From Paenibacillus mucilaginosus 3016 (GTDB lineage: Bacteria > Bacillota > Bacilli > Paenibacillales > NBRC-103111), in the NCBI RefSeq assembly GCF_000250655.1, contig NC_016935.1, positions 3,180,001 through 3,244,000 on the forward strand: a stretch of 64,000 bases of DNA. Reading direction: 5' to 3'. Shown here piece after piece: positions 47,237-54,975 of the stretch (within the stretch, counting starts at the first letter, position 1; each line of letters starts with the position of its first letter). The notes below the pieces were generated by a model. The model searched no databases. It saw only the letters and a list, made by a program, of their open reading frames with translations, and was not told the origin of the DNA. Position numbers and translations under genes: made by a program.

Positions 47237-47262
47237 TAAAAAAATCAGAAGGCAGCCGATAT
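47237..47262 (+). promoter_or_regulatory. Sigma-D promoter of the second chemoreceptor
   Basis: TAAA, 14 bases and GCCGATAT, 44 bases before the start codon. It matches the motility promoter seen at 38389. Confidence 0.7.
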
Positions 47263-47305
47263 AACTCCTGAACGATACCATCGACAAGAGGGAGTTAGGA
47301 GCCGT

Positions 47306-49360
47306 ATGAAGCATACTGCCAAGGGCATAATTAGCAGAGTGAGGAATGCTTCGCTGCGCGTGAAGCTGCCGATCCTGATCAGTTTACTCGTTATAGCGGC
47401 GCTGCTCGCCACATCCATCACGACTTATATTTATTCATCCAATCTGGTTCTCCGCAAAAGCAAAGATGAGATCAACGCGATGGCGGACCGCCTCGGCGAG
47501 GGGCTGTGGACTTCCCTTCAGCTGCAGGAGCAGTCGACCTTCCTGGTCTCCAATCATGGCACGTACCGCGACTTATTGAAGCTGCGGGAAGCCGGTACGC
47601 TGGCGGATGCGGATTTTTTCTCCGCCCGCAACCCTTATTTCGAGAAATCTAATGAGATCCTGAAGACCAGCCTGGCAGGGGCCAAGGATACGAGCTCCTA
47701 CTTGGTTGTGGATCCGAAAGGGATCATTGTTTCCGCAACCACTATCGAGAATATAGGCCAGTCGCGGGCAGACCGTGAATATTTTACGGAAGCTCTCCAG
47801 GGCAAAAGCTTCGTGAGCGATGCGATCGAGTCCAAAAGCACGGGTAAAATCCTGCTTGCCTTCTCGGTGCCGATCAAAGACAGCGACGGCCGCATCCTGG
47901 GCGTGTTCGTCACCACGGTGGACAGTCAATTTTTCGTAGGCAAGCTGGGGAATGTAACGATCAACGGGGAAGGCGGCATCGAAATTCTCAGCCGCGGCGG
48001 CACCTTCTTGTACAGCTCCAAGGATCCATCCATCATCGGAACAAAGCTGCAGGCCGAGGAGTTCCTGAAGGACCGGGCTGCCGGGGAAATTAAAGTGATC
48101 AGCATGGATCTGGATAACCAATACCTGCGGATCAATAAAATACCGGGTGCCGATCTGACGATCACGGTCCTTGATACGTACGCCGACATCGAGCGGCCGA
48201 TTAACGATATGTTTAAAGTGATTGCCCTCATTACTCTGGTGATCATTCTCGCTTCCATCGGCTTCGGCCTGCTGCTCTCCCGTTACATGTCCAAGCCGCT
48301 GGTCGAGATGGCCGGCCTGTTCAAGCAGCTGGCCCAAGGGGATCTCACCATCAAGGCGGAGGACAAATATGACGGCGAGTTCAAAGTGCTCGCGGACAGC
48401 TTTAACAGCATGGTGAGCCAGAACAAGGACCTCATTACCCGGATGAACCAGTCCATTGAGGTGCTGCATACAAGCACGAATGAGCTCGAGGCTTCATCAA
48501 AGCAGACGGCTTCGTCCATCAACGAAACGTCCGTGACCTCGGTGGAGATCGCCAAGGCGATGGAGTCCCAGTCGCATGATACGGAGCATATCGTTGATAA
48601 GTTCTACGGCTTCGGCGAGAAATTCGCCTCGATGAGCGCGAAGGCCCGCTCGGTAGGAGAGAGGGCGGACGAAATCATCGGCGTCTTCCATAAGAGCAGT
48701 GAAGTGGTGAATGAACTGAGCCACATCAATCAGCAGAATGAAGAGCAGGTTCAGAAGATTTCGGCCATCACGGCCAAGCTTCAGGAAAGCTCGGACCATA
48801 TCAGCAGCATTACCGGGGCGATCAGCGATATCGCCAACCAGACGAACCTGCTCGCTCTGAACGCTTCCATTGAGGCGGCCAGAGCAGGGGAGCACGGCCG
48901 GGGCTTCTCGGTGGTAGCCTCGGAGATCCGCAGGCTGGCGGAGCAGAGCTCCCAGCAGTCCAATGAGATTTATGCCATCATTCAGCAGAACCTCGCCTTC
49001 GTGGCGGAGAACAATCAGAGCGTATCCGAGATCCGTACAATCGCGCTCCAACAAGACGAATTTGTGGGCCAAACGCAGCTCGCCTTCCAGGCGATCCTTG
49101 AGAAAATCACGGAGATTGCGGATCAGATCAAGGGGATGACGGAAGAGGTAGCCCGCATGGAACGGGATAAAGACGAGGTGCTCGAATCCGCGCAGAGCCT
49201 CTCGGCATCCGGAGAAGAAGTGTCCGCTTCCGTAGAGGAAGTGACGGCGACCATGGTCGAGCAGTCGGCCACGGTTCACCAGCTGGCGGACATGGTACAG
49301 ACCATCGACCGCCTGACGAGAGAGCTTGCGGAAGCGGCCTCCCGGTTCAAAGTCGAATAA
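47306..49360 (+). CDS. Methyl-accepting chemotaxis protein (dCache type)
   Basis: A 684-residue chemoreceptor. Helix 1 (about 20-43), a large extracellular double-Cache-like sensor (about 45-300, with [20 protein letters not shown] and [12 protein letters not shown]), helix 2 (about 305-328), HAMP, and the coiled-coil signalling domain with tip [20 protein letters not shown] and [16 protein letters not shown]. It is the second sigma-D-driven receptor in this window. TTAGGAG lies before the ATG. Confidence 0.93.
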   Translation: MKHTAKGIISRVRNASLRVKLPILISLLVIAALLATSITTYIYSSNLVLRKSKDEINAMADRLGEGLWTSLQLQEQSTFLVSNHGTYRDLLKLREAGTLADADFFSARNPYFEKSNEILKTSLAGAKDTSSYLVVDPKGIIVSATTIENIGQSRADREYFTEALQGKSFVSDAIESKSTGKILLAFSVPIKDSDGRILGVFVTTVDSQFFVGKLGNVTINGEGGIEILSRGGTFLYSSKDPSIIGTKLQAEEFLKDRAAGEIKVISMDLDNQYLRINKIPGADLTITVLDTYADIERPINDMFKVIALITLVIILASIGFGLLLSRYMSKPLVEMAGLFKQLAQGDLTIKAEDKYDGEFKVLADSFNSMVSQNKDLITRMNQSIEVLHTSTNELEASSKQTASSINETSVTSVEIAKAMESQSHDTEHIVDKFYGFGEKFASMSAKARSVGERADEIIGVFHKSSEVVNELSHINQQNEEQVQKISAITAKLQESSDHISSITGAISDIANQTNLLALNASIEAARAGEHGRGFSVVASEIRRLAEQSSQQSNEIYAIIQQNLAFVAENNQSVSEIRTIALQQDEFVGQTQLAFQAILEKITEIADQIKGMTEEVARMERDKDEVLESAQSLSASGEEVSASVEEVTATMVEQSATVHQLADMVQTIDRLTRELAEAASRFKVE

Positions 49361-49384
49361 GGGGAATCGAATGTTTTAACGGAG

Positions 49385-49412
49385 AGGGGCTGCAGCTGCA
49401 GCTCCTTTTTCG
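49385..49412 (+). terminator. Terminator of the second chemoreceptor gene
   Basis: GGGGCTGC-AGCT-GCAGCTCC followed by TTTTT. Confidence 0.8.
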
Positions 49413-49453
49413 TCTCGATATGCCTAAGCTTCGGCGGAGATGGAGAAAATAGG

Positions 49454-49481
49454 TTGCAATTCGTATTAATCTGAGTATAAT
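49454..49481 (+). promoter_or_regulatory. Sigma-A promoter
   Basis: TTGCAA, 16 bases and a perfect TATAAT, 43 bases before the start of the small coiled-coil gene. Confidence 0.6.
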
Positions 49482-49524
49482 ACTTGGTATATAGGATGAG
49501 GCTGATTCGAAGGAGGTGCCGGGG

Positions 49525-49878
49525 ATGTCTTTGACAGCGCGGAAGGATTGGGAGCAGGCTTGGGTGGATGACTATCTGGACCTTTTGAATATGGCAAAGA
49601 GACTTCAGGATACGCAGTGGGAACAGGAACTGCTGCAGACCCTTCAGGAATACAAACGCCATACGGCTGCGGAGATTCATTACCGGTTCACCCAGGAGCT
49701 GTGGCGGAGATTCGACGAGATCAACCGGCGCATGCTGGAGCTGTACGAGAAGCTGAAGGCGAACCGGGATCAGCAGGAGAACCGGCTGCTTCAAGAGCAG
49801 GTGTGGGATCTGAAGCTCGAGCGGATCGAAGTGATGCGCCGCATCCACTCCGGGGAGAACGGAATTCCCGCCCAATAA
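49525..49878 (+). CDS. Hypothetical coiled-coil protein
   Basis: A 117-residue protein made almost only of charged amphipathic helix (LLQTLQEYKRHTAAEIHYRF, EINRRMLELYEKLKANRDQQ), without cysteines or a membrane segment. The ATG at 49525 has AAGGAGG 8 bases upstream. It has its own promoter. Function unknown. Confidence 0.65.
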   Translation: MSLTARKDWEQAWVDDYLDLLNMAKRLQDTQWEQELLQTLQEYKRHTAAEIHYRFTQELWRRFDEINRRMLELYEKLKANRDQQENRLLQEQVWDLKLERIEVMRRIHSGENGIPAQ

Positions 49879-50032
49879 AAAAAGGCATGCGGTCAACCGC
49901 TCTGCCATGGGTCATGTGGTTATGAGATTCTGCTGCTGCGAGGCATACAGTGGTCTGTTCTGCCATGCTCTGCGGTTCCTTGAAGGTAGGAGTTCAAGGG
50001 ACCTGAATCTGATGCGGTGGAGTGGGAAGGAA

Positions 50033-50257
50033 TTACTTCGATACCTGCTCCATCTTGCGCATGGTTTCCATCATCGACGTCATCATTTCGTCGCACTGCT
50101 GCATCTTCATCATCATGCTGTTCATGTCCATGCAGTCGGTCATGTTCATTTCGTTCATGGTGTTCATCATGGTCTTCATACAGTTCATCTTGCCCATCAT
50201 GTCTTCCATACACATCGTCATCATCATGTTCATGCACATCGATTCCATTTTTTCCAC
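50033..50257 (-). CDS. Methionine- and cysteine-rich small protein (40 percent Met)
   Basis: A 74-residue protein of which 30 residues are methionine and five are cysteine, with repeated MxM, MMxxM and MxxMM motifs (MCMNMMMTMCMEDMM). Such Mets/Cys motifs bind Cu(I), silver or mercury in copper chaperones and resistance proteins; extreme Met content can also serve oxidant scavenging. There is no signal peptide. It starts with GTG at 50257 after GAGGAGG (7-base spacing) and has a sigma-A promoter at 50341-50369. The opposite strand reads as a His-rich frame (ATG is CAT in reverse), which is an artefact. No related gene is adjacent, so a metal role is inference only. Confidence 0.72.
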   Translation of the reverse strand: MEKMESMCMNMMMTMCMEDMMGKMNCMKTMMNTMNEMNMTDCMDMNSMMMKMQQCDEMMTSMMETMRKMEQVSK

Positions 50258-50340
50258 AGTAGTTCCTCCTCGGTTTTTCTTTCGTTTGTTTTGGCTTAAA
50301 GAATTAGCATACAGAGGACTGTTCTGCGTCTTTCTCTATT

Positions 50341-50369
50341 AAAATACTACAGGATCTTCCAAACTACAA
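50341..50369 (-). promoter_or_regulatory. Sigma-A promoter of the Met-rich gene
   Basis: On the minus strand TTGTAG (50369-50364), a 17-base spacer and TATTTT (50346-50341). The leader is about 80 bases. Confidence 0.5.
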
Positions 50370-50450
50370 GCTATTTTTGTGCATTTGACACCATTTATGG
50401 ATTATTATTTTAATGGCGTACTACACCTATTTTTCACATCGGAATAAATA

Positions 50451-50500
50451 GAAGCGTACGGGGAAAGCCAGACGGCGGCTCCCTGTACGCTTCTTTTTTT
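50451..50500. terminator. Bidirectional terminator between clpP and the Met-rich gene
   Basis: GAAGCGTAC-GGGGA pairs with TCCC-TGTACGCTTC, with an inner GCC/GGC pair, and a T run follows on the plus side. On the minus side it lies 50 bases after the clpP stop. Confidence 0.75.
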
Positions 50501-50549
50501 GTTGGTTTGGACCGGGACAGGAGGCTGTGAGCCGTGAAGTGCTCCTGTC

Positions 50550-51152
50550 TTAGCTGGCCGCGCCTGTGCCCTGCACCGAGTGGAGCACCTTGTCGATGAT
50601 GCCGTACTCCAGTGCGGCGGGTGCCGTCATGAAGTAGTCGCGGTCCGTATCGCGCTCGATCTTCTCGAAGGGCTGCCCCGAGCGCTCGGCGATGATCCGG
50701 TTGAGCAGCTCCCGGGTCTGGACGATCCGCTGCGCATGGATGTGAATGTCCGACGCCTGGCCTTGGGAGCCGCCGTGCGGCTGATGGATCATCACCTCCG
50801 CATGGGGCAGGGCGAAGCGTTTGCCGGGGGCTCCGGAAACGAGCAGCACCGCCGCCATCGAAGCGGCCATGCCGACGCAGATCGTGGACACGTCCGGCTT
50901 GATGTACTGCATCGTGTCGAGGATCCCGAGGCCCGCCGTGGTCGAGCCGCCCGGCGAATTGATATACAGGTGGATGTCCTTATCCGGGTCTTCGGCGGAG
51001 AGGAGCAGGAGCTGGGCGATGATGGAATTCGCGACCGTATCGTCAATGGCGCTGCCCAGGAAGATGATCCGGTCCTTCAGCAGGCGGGAGTAAATATCGT
51101 ACGAACGCTCTCCGCGTCCGGTCTGCTCGACAACCATCGGAATATAGTTCAT
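50550..51152 (-). CDS. clpP: ATP-dependent Clp protease proteolytic subunit
   Basis: A 200-residue serine protease that forms the ClpP barrel and degrades proteins unfolded by ClpX/ClpC/ClpE. The catalytic triad is Ser98 (VGMAASMA), His123 (VMIHQPHGG) and Asp172 (DTDRDYFM), at the same numbers as in B. subtilis. The start at [10 protein letters not shown] follows AAAGGAGGG by 7 bases. It lies 52 bases after a small gene that is coupled to an ArsR-type regulator. This unusual operon position suggests a second, specially regulated clpP copy rather than the housekeeping one; that is inference. Confidence 0.93.
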   Translation of the reverse strand: MNYIPMVVEQTGRGERSYDIYSRLLKDRIIFLGSAIDDTVANSIIAQLLLLSAEDPDKDIHLYINSPGGSTTAGLGILDTMQYIKPDVSTICVGMAASMAAVLLVSGAPGKRFALPHAEVMIHQPHGGSQGQASDIHIHAQRIVQTRELLNRIIAERSGQPFEKIERDTDRDYFMTAPAALEYGIIDKVLHSVQGTGAAS

Positions 51153-51204
51153 CGTAAGCCCTCCTTTAATATGGACAAACTGTACAGCCAAATTCACTTC
51201 GGGG

Positions 51205-51543
51205 TCAGGCAGCCAGGCATGCCTTCACATCGCCGGCGCCGCCCCGGCCGGAATGGATCACGGCCGGAGCCGCGCCGAAGCCGGAGGAGACCATGATCAG
51301 CCACTGCGCGGGGTCCCCCTTCTGGCGGCCCGGGAGGGCCCACCGCGTGACGGTGGCTTCCCGGTCGGGGGCGGCGGCTTCCTTGCGTTCGCGGTAAGCA
51401 CTCAGATCGCTGACCTGTCCCCGGTCCGGCGGAGCGGTCTCCGCAGTGCTCTTCGACTCCCAGACCACCGCAGGCTGCGGAGCATTCCCGGGGCGCTGCT
51501 CTTCGGTTCCGGCAGCGAATTCCTTCTTAGGCTTGTGTTCCAT
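51205..51543 (-). CDS. Hypothetical protein coupled to the ArsR-type gene
   Basis: A 112-residue protein, mostly low-complexity and charged in the first 80 residues, ending in a small Gly/Ala-rich hydrophobic segment. It starts at [10 protein letters not shown] with AAGGAGG 9 bases upstream, inside the end of the ArsR gene (17-base overlap), so translation is coupled. No known family. It ends 52 bases before the clpP start. A longer in-frame form has no ribosome site. Confidence 0.55.
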   Translation of the reverse strand: MEHKPKKEFAAGTEEQRPGNAPQPAVVWESKSTAETAPPDRGQVSDLSAYRERKEAAAPDREATVTRWALPGRQKGDPAQWLIMVSSGFGAAPAVIHSGRGGAGDVKACLAA

Positions 51544-52192
51544 CGATACGCTTCCTCCTTTTCTTGGGGGCGGGCTTCTCCTGCGCTCCTTCAGGGGCCG
51601 CTGCGCGGCCGGACGCCTCCGGATAGACGGCGACGACCACCTGGTAGGCGCCTTCTGCGGCATCCCCGCCGTACTTCGCGGTCAGCTCCTGGACGAGCCG
51701 GGCATACTCTTCCACGAAGGCCTGCCGCCGCTCCGGTGTCGCCAGTTCCACCTGGAACTGCAGCGTGGCGCTCGGGACTTCTTCTCCTTCGTCGGAGTGC
51801 TCCATGAGAAGAAGGGCATCCTGCTTGATCCGGTCGGCGGTCCCGATCAGGTGGGCGAGAGAGCCCTGATCCTTCAGTTTACGCACCGTCTCGGGCTTCA
51901 TGCCCAGACGCTCCGACAGGACGAAGGTCCGGGCAATGCTCTGGTACAGGACCTCCACCAGGTTGCGCACCTGCCGGGAGCCGACGCGGCGCACCAGACC
52001 GGCCTTCTCAAGCGCCTTCAGGTGATAATTGATCCGCTGGGGCGCTTCCCCGATAGCCCGCGCCACCTCGGCCGCGGAGCCCGGCTCCGACAGCCGCGCC
52101 GCAATCTCGGCGCGAAGCGGATTGAGCAGCACCATCGCCTGCTCCGGTGAGTCGATCAGGACACTTTCCAGGATCGGTTCATGAGGGGTCAT
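51527..52192 (-). CDS. ArsR-type winged-helix regulator
   Basis: A 221-residue regulator. Residues about 18-90 form an ArsR-like winged helix (NPLRAEIAARLSEPGSAAEVARA with EAPQRINYHLKALEKAGLV and VRRVGSRQ), followed by a helical, ligand-binding-type C-terminal part and a basic tail ([13 protein letters not shown]). No metal-binding cysteines are seen, so it is probably of the YceI/PaaX-like or protein-sensing kind rather than a metal sensor. It has its own TTGACA-N17-TAATAT promoter and a palindrome near the start point; it heads an operon ending in clpP. Confidence 0.85.
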   Translation of the reverse strand: MTPHEPILESVLIDSPEQAMVLLNPLRAEIAARLSEPGSAAEVARAIGEAPQRINYHLKALEKAGLVRRVGSRQVRNLVEVLYQSIARTFVLSERLGMKPETVRKLKDQGSLAHLIGTADRIKQDALLLMEHSDEGEEVPSATLQFQVELATPERRQAFVEEYARLVQELTAKYGGDAAEGAYQVVVAVYPEASGRAAAPEGAQEKPAPKKRRKRIDGTQA

Positions 52193-52219
52193 ACAGCATC
52201 ATCTCCACAATAGTTACGG

Positions 52220-52261
52220 TTTACGTAAAACAATATTATTACGTCAGGGAAGTATTGTCAA
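52220..52261 (-). promoter_or_regulatory. Promoter and palindromic operator of the ArsR-hyp-clpP unit
   Basis: On the minus strand TTGACA (52261-52256), 17 bases and TAATAT (52238-52233). The palindrome TTTACGTAAA (52220-52229) lies at about +5 to +14, and a TTACG half-site is at 52214-52218 with another TACGT at 52239-52243. This fits autoregulation by the ArsR-type protein. Confidence 0.7.
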
Positions 52262-52404
52262 GGGCGGATGCCGCTGTTGTTGTTGAGCTTTATTTTGTCA
52301 TTCTTCAGAGCCTTCGACCTTCAGAATTTCTTTAGAACTATCCCGATAAGCCCCTAAGATTTTTATTTTATGATACTCTCATCGACATCAACGAGGAGAG
52401 CGCA

Positions 52405-52590
52405 TTGGTTTGGACTGAAGTGTTCTTTGCTTTTGGTAAGTTCTTTGGGAATCATCTAATGAATTTGCTGGCTCTAATCGATTTCCAATGGGCTGTGATC
52501 CATCTGATGATGGCCGTGGTAGCTTTTATCACGATCAAGTGGTCGGTTATGTTCTTGAAAATTAGGAGGGGATGTAGGGGACAGCGGTAA
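52405..52590 (+). CDS. Possible small membrane protein
   Basis: 61 residues from a TTG start with GAGGAGAG 4 bases upstream. There are one or two hydrophobic stretches (LMNLLALIDFQWAVIHLMMA-VVAF). The start spacing is short and the next frame is a broken kinase, so this may be debris of a decayed locus. Confidence 0.3.
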   Translation: MVWTEVFFAFGKFFGNHLMNLLALIDFQWAVIHLMMAVVAFITIKWSVMFLKIRRGCRGQR

Positions 52591-52804
52591 ATTCGCCAGA
52601 GCGATCGATAATCTGCTGATGAACGCCCTCAAGTGCAGCGTTAAGCCGGGGACGATTCAGATCTTATTAAGCATTCAGAACGGAACCGGATTGGGGCTTT
52701 CCATCGCCCGAAATATCATCGAACTGCATGGGGGAACGTTGACACTGACCCACCGGAATGGCATTTTTGTTTTAACCATAGGTGCGGATCTGAACGGAAC
52801 TTGA
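52559..52804 (+). pseudogene. Remnant of a VanS-type histidine kinase
   Basis: The frame KFARAIDNLLMNALKCS followed by TGLGLSIARNIIELHGG and TLTLTHRNGIFVLTI is the N and G2 boxes of a HATPase domain, but the piece between them that carries the D/G1 boxes is missing. The part encoding the sensor and HisKA domains is absent. The upstream frame ends in a stop. It is clearly an internally deleted fragment of a kinase gene. The intact source locus is not in this window. Confidence 0.75.
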
Positions 52805-52856
52805 TAATTGTTAAGGAAACAGAAGCGATGTCAGGCAGATCGTGTAGGAGGCTAAA

Positions 52857-53351
52857 ATGAAAATGAAAATTGCTGCGGTTGCATTCATCATTGTAAGCTT
52901 ATTAATGGGCTATGAATTCGCGAACAAACAGAAGGAAGATCAGCCGAAAGCCGTTCACTCGAACACGAATGAACCAAGAAAGAAATCGGGGAATAGCGCT
53001 AATGGGGGAGGCGTTTACGGTACTCCATCCGCAAAGCTTGGCACGGAACCGAACTCCGTGCTCGATTTGCGGATGGCCGTAAACGCCTTTTCGTGCTATG
53101 GATTACGAGGCCGGGCCGCCGCGAAGGATTTTGATTATCGCGGAAACTTCTTCATCCCCGTATCCTGCTGCGGCAGCTTTCGCAAAGAGCGGCAAAGCGA
53201 ATCTGGGAAAATCGGAATTGATCCCCGCTTCGGTCGCTTGTTGAAGCAGCCGCTCCACGCTATCGGCCGAGGTTTGGAGGGAGCTTTCGGGGTTTCCGAA
53301 TTTCCCCGTCTGGATGACCTTCCCCTGATGCTTTGCTTCCTCCCCAAGTAA
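52857..53351 (+). CDS. Signal-anchored protein, probably truncated
   Basis: The first 50 residues (MKMKIAAVAFIIVSLLMGYE, then a charged and Asn-rich linker) look like a real anchored or secreted protein start. At 53010 the frame runs into a long hairpin and then into the opposite-strand oxidoreductase gene, so residues beyond about 55 are unlikely to be natural. It follows the kinase remnant by 52 bases, as a sensor-kinase target often does. Probably the broken partner gene. The true end cannot be given; the formal stop is used. Confidence 0.35.
   Translation: MKMKIAAVAFIIVSLLMGYEFANKQKEDQPKAVHSNTNEPRKKSGNSANGGGVYGTPSAKLGTEPNSVLDLRMAVNAFSCYGLRGRAAAKDFDYRGNFFIPVSCCGSFRKERQSESGKIGIDPRFGRLLKQPLHAIGRGLEGAFGVSEFPRLDDLPLMLCFLPK
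53010..53090. other. Long segmented hairpin
   Basis: Three nested perfect arms: AGGCGTTTACGG/CCGTAAACGCCT, CCATCCGCAAA/TTTGCGGATGG and GCACGGA/TCCGTGC, separated by small internal loops (tact; gcttg/tcga) and closed by a 7-base loop; about 30 pairs in all. It is followed by TTTTCG. It lies where a plus-strand frame meets the end of the oxidoreductase gene, so it may be a bidirectional terminator, but its precision and the truncated plus-strand gene suggest it may also be a small mobile piece. Confidence 0.75.
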
Positions 53352-53978
53352 AGGTGCGATGGCGGCGATCATGGAGCCGAAGGAGTCGACGGGCAGGTGT
53401 TCGGATTCGAGGATGTGAGCGCCGTGAGCAAAACCCAGCCATGTACCCAGAAGGTAGGAGATCACAGCTAAAGCCTGGGCAGACGCCGAGCCGACGGGTT
53501 CACCCAAATAAATCGAGTTCCCGGCAAGGATCCGGAGAAGCGGCTCACTTGTCTGGAATGCAGTGCTTGAACCGGAGAAGAGGATGACGGTCTCCGGTGC
53601 TCCAATATGACTGGGCCACGCCTGGATCGCGCCATCCAGATAGTAGGCGCCCCGCTCCCGGGCCCAGAACTCACTGTTTCGCGCTTCCTGAGGGGTGCCT
53701 GTGCTTAGCTGTATAAGCGTACGTCCGGCAAGTGCGGAAGCCGCTTCTTGGGTATCAAGGAGACTGGCTGAACTCCCATAGTTGGCAACGCAGATGATAG
53801 TGATGGGACTCGCGTTAATGGCTGAAGCCGCAGAGGAGGCGAGCACTGCACCTTGCCGTACTAGCGATTCCGCCTTCGAAGCCGTCCGGTTCCAGATCGT
53901 AATGCGTTTGTCGTTGTTGAGGAATGTCTGCGCGAGCGCTGTTCCCATGGGGCCCAAACCAATAATGGATACTTCACT
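53103..53978 (-). CDS. NAD(P)-binding oxidoreductase (6-phosphogluconate dehydrogenase-like fold; imine reductase type)
   Basis: A 291-residue Rossmann enzyme with GLGPMGTALAQTFL (residues about 8-21), NRTASKAESL and an all-helical C-terminal domain of the beta-hydroxyacid dehydrogenase superfamily. The substrate Lys of 3-hydroxyisobutyrate dehydrogenases is not obvious; the sequence looks closer to imine reductases and related unassigned members. The start at MSEVSIIG follows GGGAGG. It is tightly controlled: two palindromic TetR sites cover its promoter, and the TetR gene lies just upstream. Confidence 0.82.
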   Translation of the reverse strand, partial: SEVSIIGLGPMGTALAQTFLNNDKRITIWNRTASKAESLVRQGAVLASSAASAINASPITIICVANYGSSASLLDTQEAASALAGRTLIQLSTGTPQEARNSEFWARERGAYYLDGAIQAWPSHIGAPETVILFSGSSTAFQTSEPLLRILAGNSIYLGEPVGSASAQALAVISYLLGTWLGFAHGAHILESEHLPVDSFGSMIAAIAPLLGEEAKHQGKVIQTGKFGNPESSLQTSADSVERLLQQATEAGINSDFPRFALPLFAKAAAAGYGDEEVSAIIKILRGGPAS

Positions 53979-54028
53979 CATAGTAATTACCTCCCGGATA
54001 GGTTGATCAGTATACAACATGACCTAGA

Positions 54029-54081
54029 TGATACTAAACGGTTTCGTATTACAAGTCGAATGATACTATACCGTTTAGTTT
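54029..54081 (-). promoter_or_regulatory. Twin TetR-type operators at the oxidoreductase promoter
   Basis: Site 1 (54030-54048): ATACTAAAC-G-GTTTCGTAT, near-perfect palindrome. Site 2 (54064-54078): ACTATAC-C-GTTTAGT, 6 of 7 arms. A TTGACA -35 (minus strand, 54088 to 54093) with a -10 region at 54063-54070 overlaps site 2. The same core AAACGGTTT recurs upstream of the TetR gene. Confidence 0.75.
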
Positions 54082-54129
54082 CGTGTCAATCCATATATTT
54101 CTTGCCGGCCACCATGCTCAAAAATAAAA

Positions 54130-54180
54130 AACCTTTGGAGTTCAAGAAATAACCGCGGTTATCTCCCGGACTCCAAAGGA
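54130..54180 (-). terminator. Terminator of the TetR gene
   Basis: On the minus strand CCTTTGGAGT pairs with the ACTCCAAAGG arm, with a second inner palindrome (GATAACCGCGGTTAT), and is followed by TTTTTTATTTTT. Confidence 0.9.
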
Positions 54181-54181
54181 A

Positions 54182-54751
54182 TCAATGTACATACTGATGT
54201 ATCATCTGGGCAGTCAATTTTTTTAGTTGAGCAGCGGACCCGGTTAAACCGAGCACAGGAACGGATGAATAGGCTCCATTGATGACCAAAAGCAGCTGAT
54301 CCGGCCAGCTCTCGTCGGTGACGCCTGCCTTCCGGCTGAGGTCAGACAACCGTGAGCGTAAGGCGTGATTATATTCCATCGCCAGCCGGTGTGCTGGATG
54401 ATGTGGATCCGAAAATTCGGCAAATGCGTTGAGAAAAGGACATCCCCGGTAATATTCGGGTTGGAACAGCTCTGCAATGGCATCGATCAGCGCCAACAGC
54501 TGATCTTTGGGGGAACCTTCATGTTTAGCGACAGCTTCGTCAAAATGTTCCCAAATGTGATGATCGTGTGCCTTAAGATAGGCGGAGATTAATTCATCTT
54601 TGGTAGGAAAGTGCCGATAGAGGGTTGCTTTGCTTACCCCGGACCGCTCAACGATCGTATCCATGCTGATGGCCCGAATCCCTTCACGATAAAACAAATC
54701 GGAAGCTACATCCAATAGGCGCTGGCGGGAGGAAGTGGGTGCTGTGGACAT
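54182..54751 (-). CDS. TetR-family repressor
   Basis: A 189-residue repressor. The N-terminal helix-turn-helix is LLDVASDLFYREGIRAISMD and VERSGVSKATLYRHFPTKDE; the C-terminal ligand domain is of AcrR/YfiR style. The start MSTAPTSS is used, with AGGTGA before it. Its own upstream region carries CGAAACGGTTTAGT, the same core as the two sites at the oxidoreductase gene, so it likely represses both genes. Inducer unknown. Confidence 0.88.
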   Translation of the reverse strand: MSTAPTSSRQRLLDVASDLFYREGIRAISMDTIVERSGVSKATLYRHFPTKDELISAYLKAHDHHIWEHFDEAVAKHEGSPKDQLLALIDAIAELFQPEYYRGCPFLNAFAEFSDPHHPAHRLAMEYNHALRSRLSDLSRKAGVTDESWPDQLLLVINGAYSSVPVLGLTGSAAQLKKLTAQMIHQYVH

Positions 54752-54809
54752 ACGTTCACCTGACCAATCATTCATATTCGTGTTCGCAGGAACTGCATCT
54801 TCGTGAAAC

Positions 54810-54823
54810 GAAACGGTTTAGTC
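54810..54823. promoter_or_regulatory. TetR operator upstream of its own gene
   Basis: CGAAACGGTTTAGT, palindromic around the central G, 59 bases before the TetR start. Third copy of the operator core. Confidence 0.65.
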
Positions 54824-54975
54824 TTAAAATTTTATCATTCGGATCTCCCCTTTGCAAGGTAGCGTCAGCACATAACCCTTAGGCCCTGCCAGTTACAGGG
54901 AATCGGTAGAGACTTGCTCCTGGTGTATTGTAATTCTTCTTTTCTTATAGGAAAATACAGAGGGGAGGGCGACTT

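Noticed and set aside
49907..50299. Plus-strand frame that would encode a very His-rich protein
   Set aside because: It is the mirror of the Met-rich gene: ATG codons read as CAT on the other strand. The minus frame has the ribosome site and promoter.
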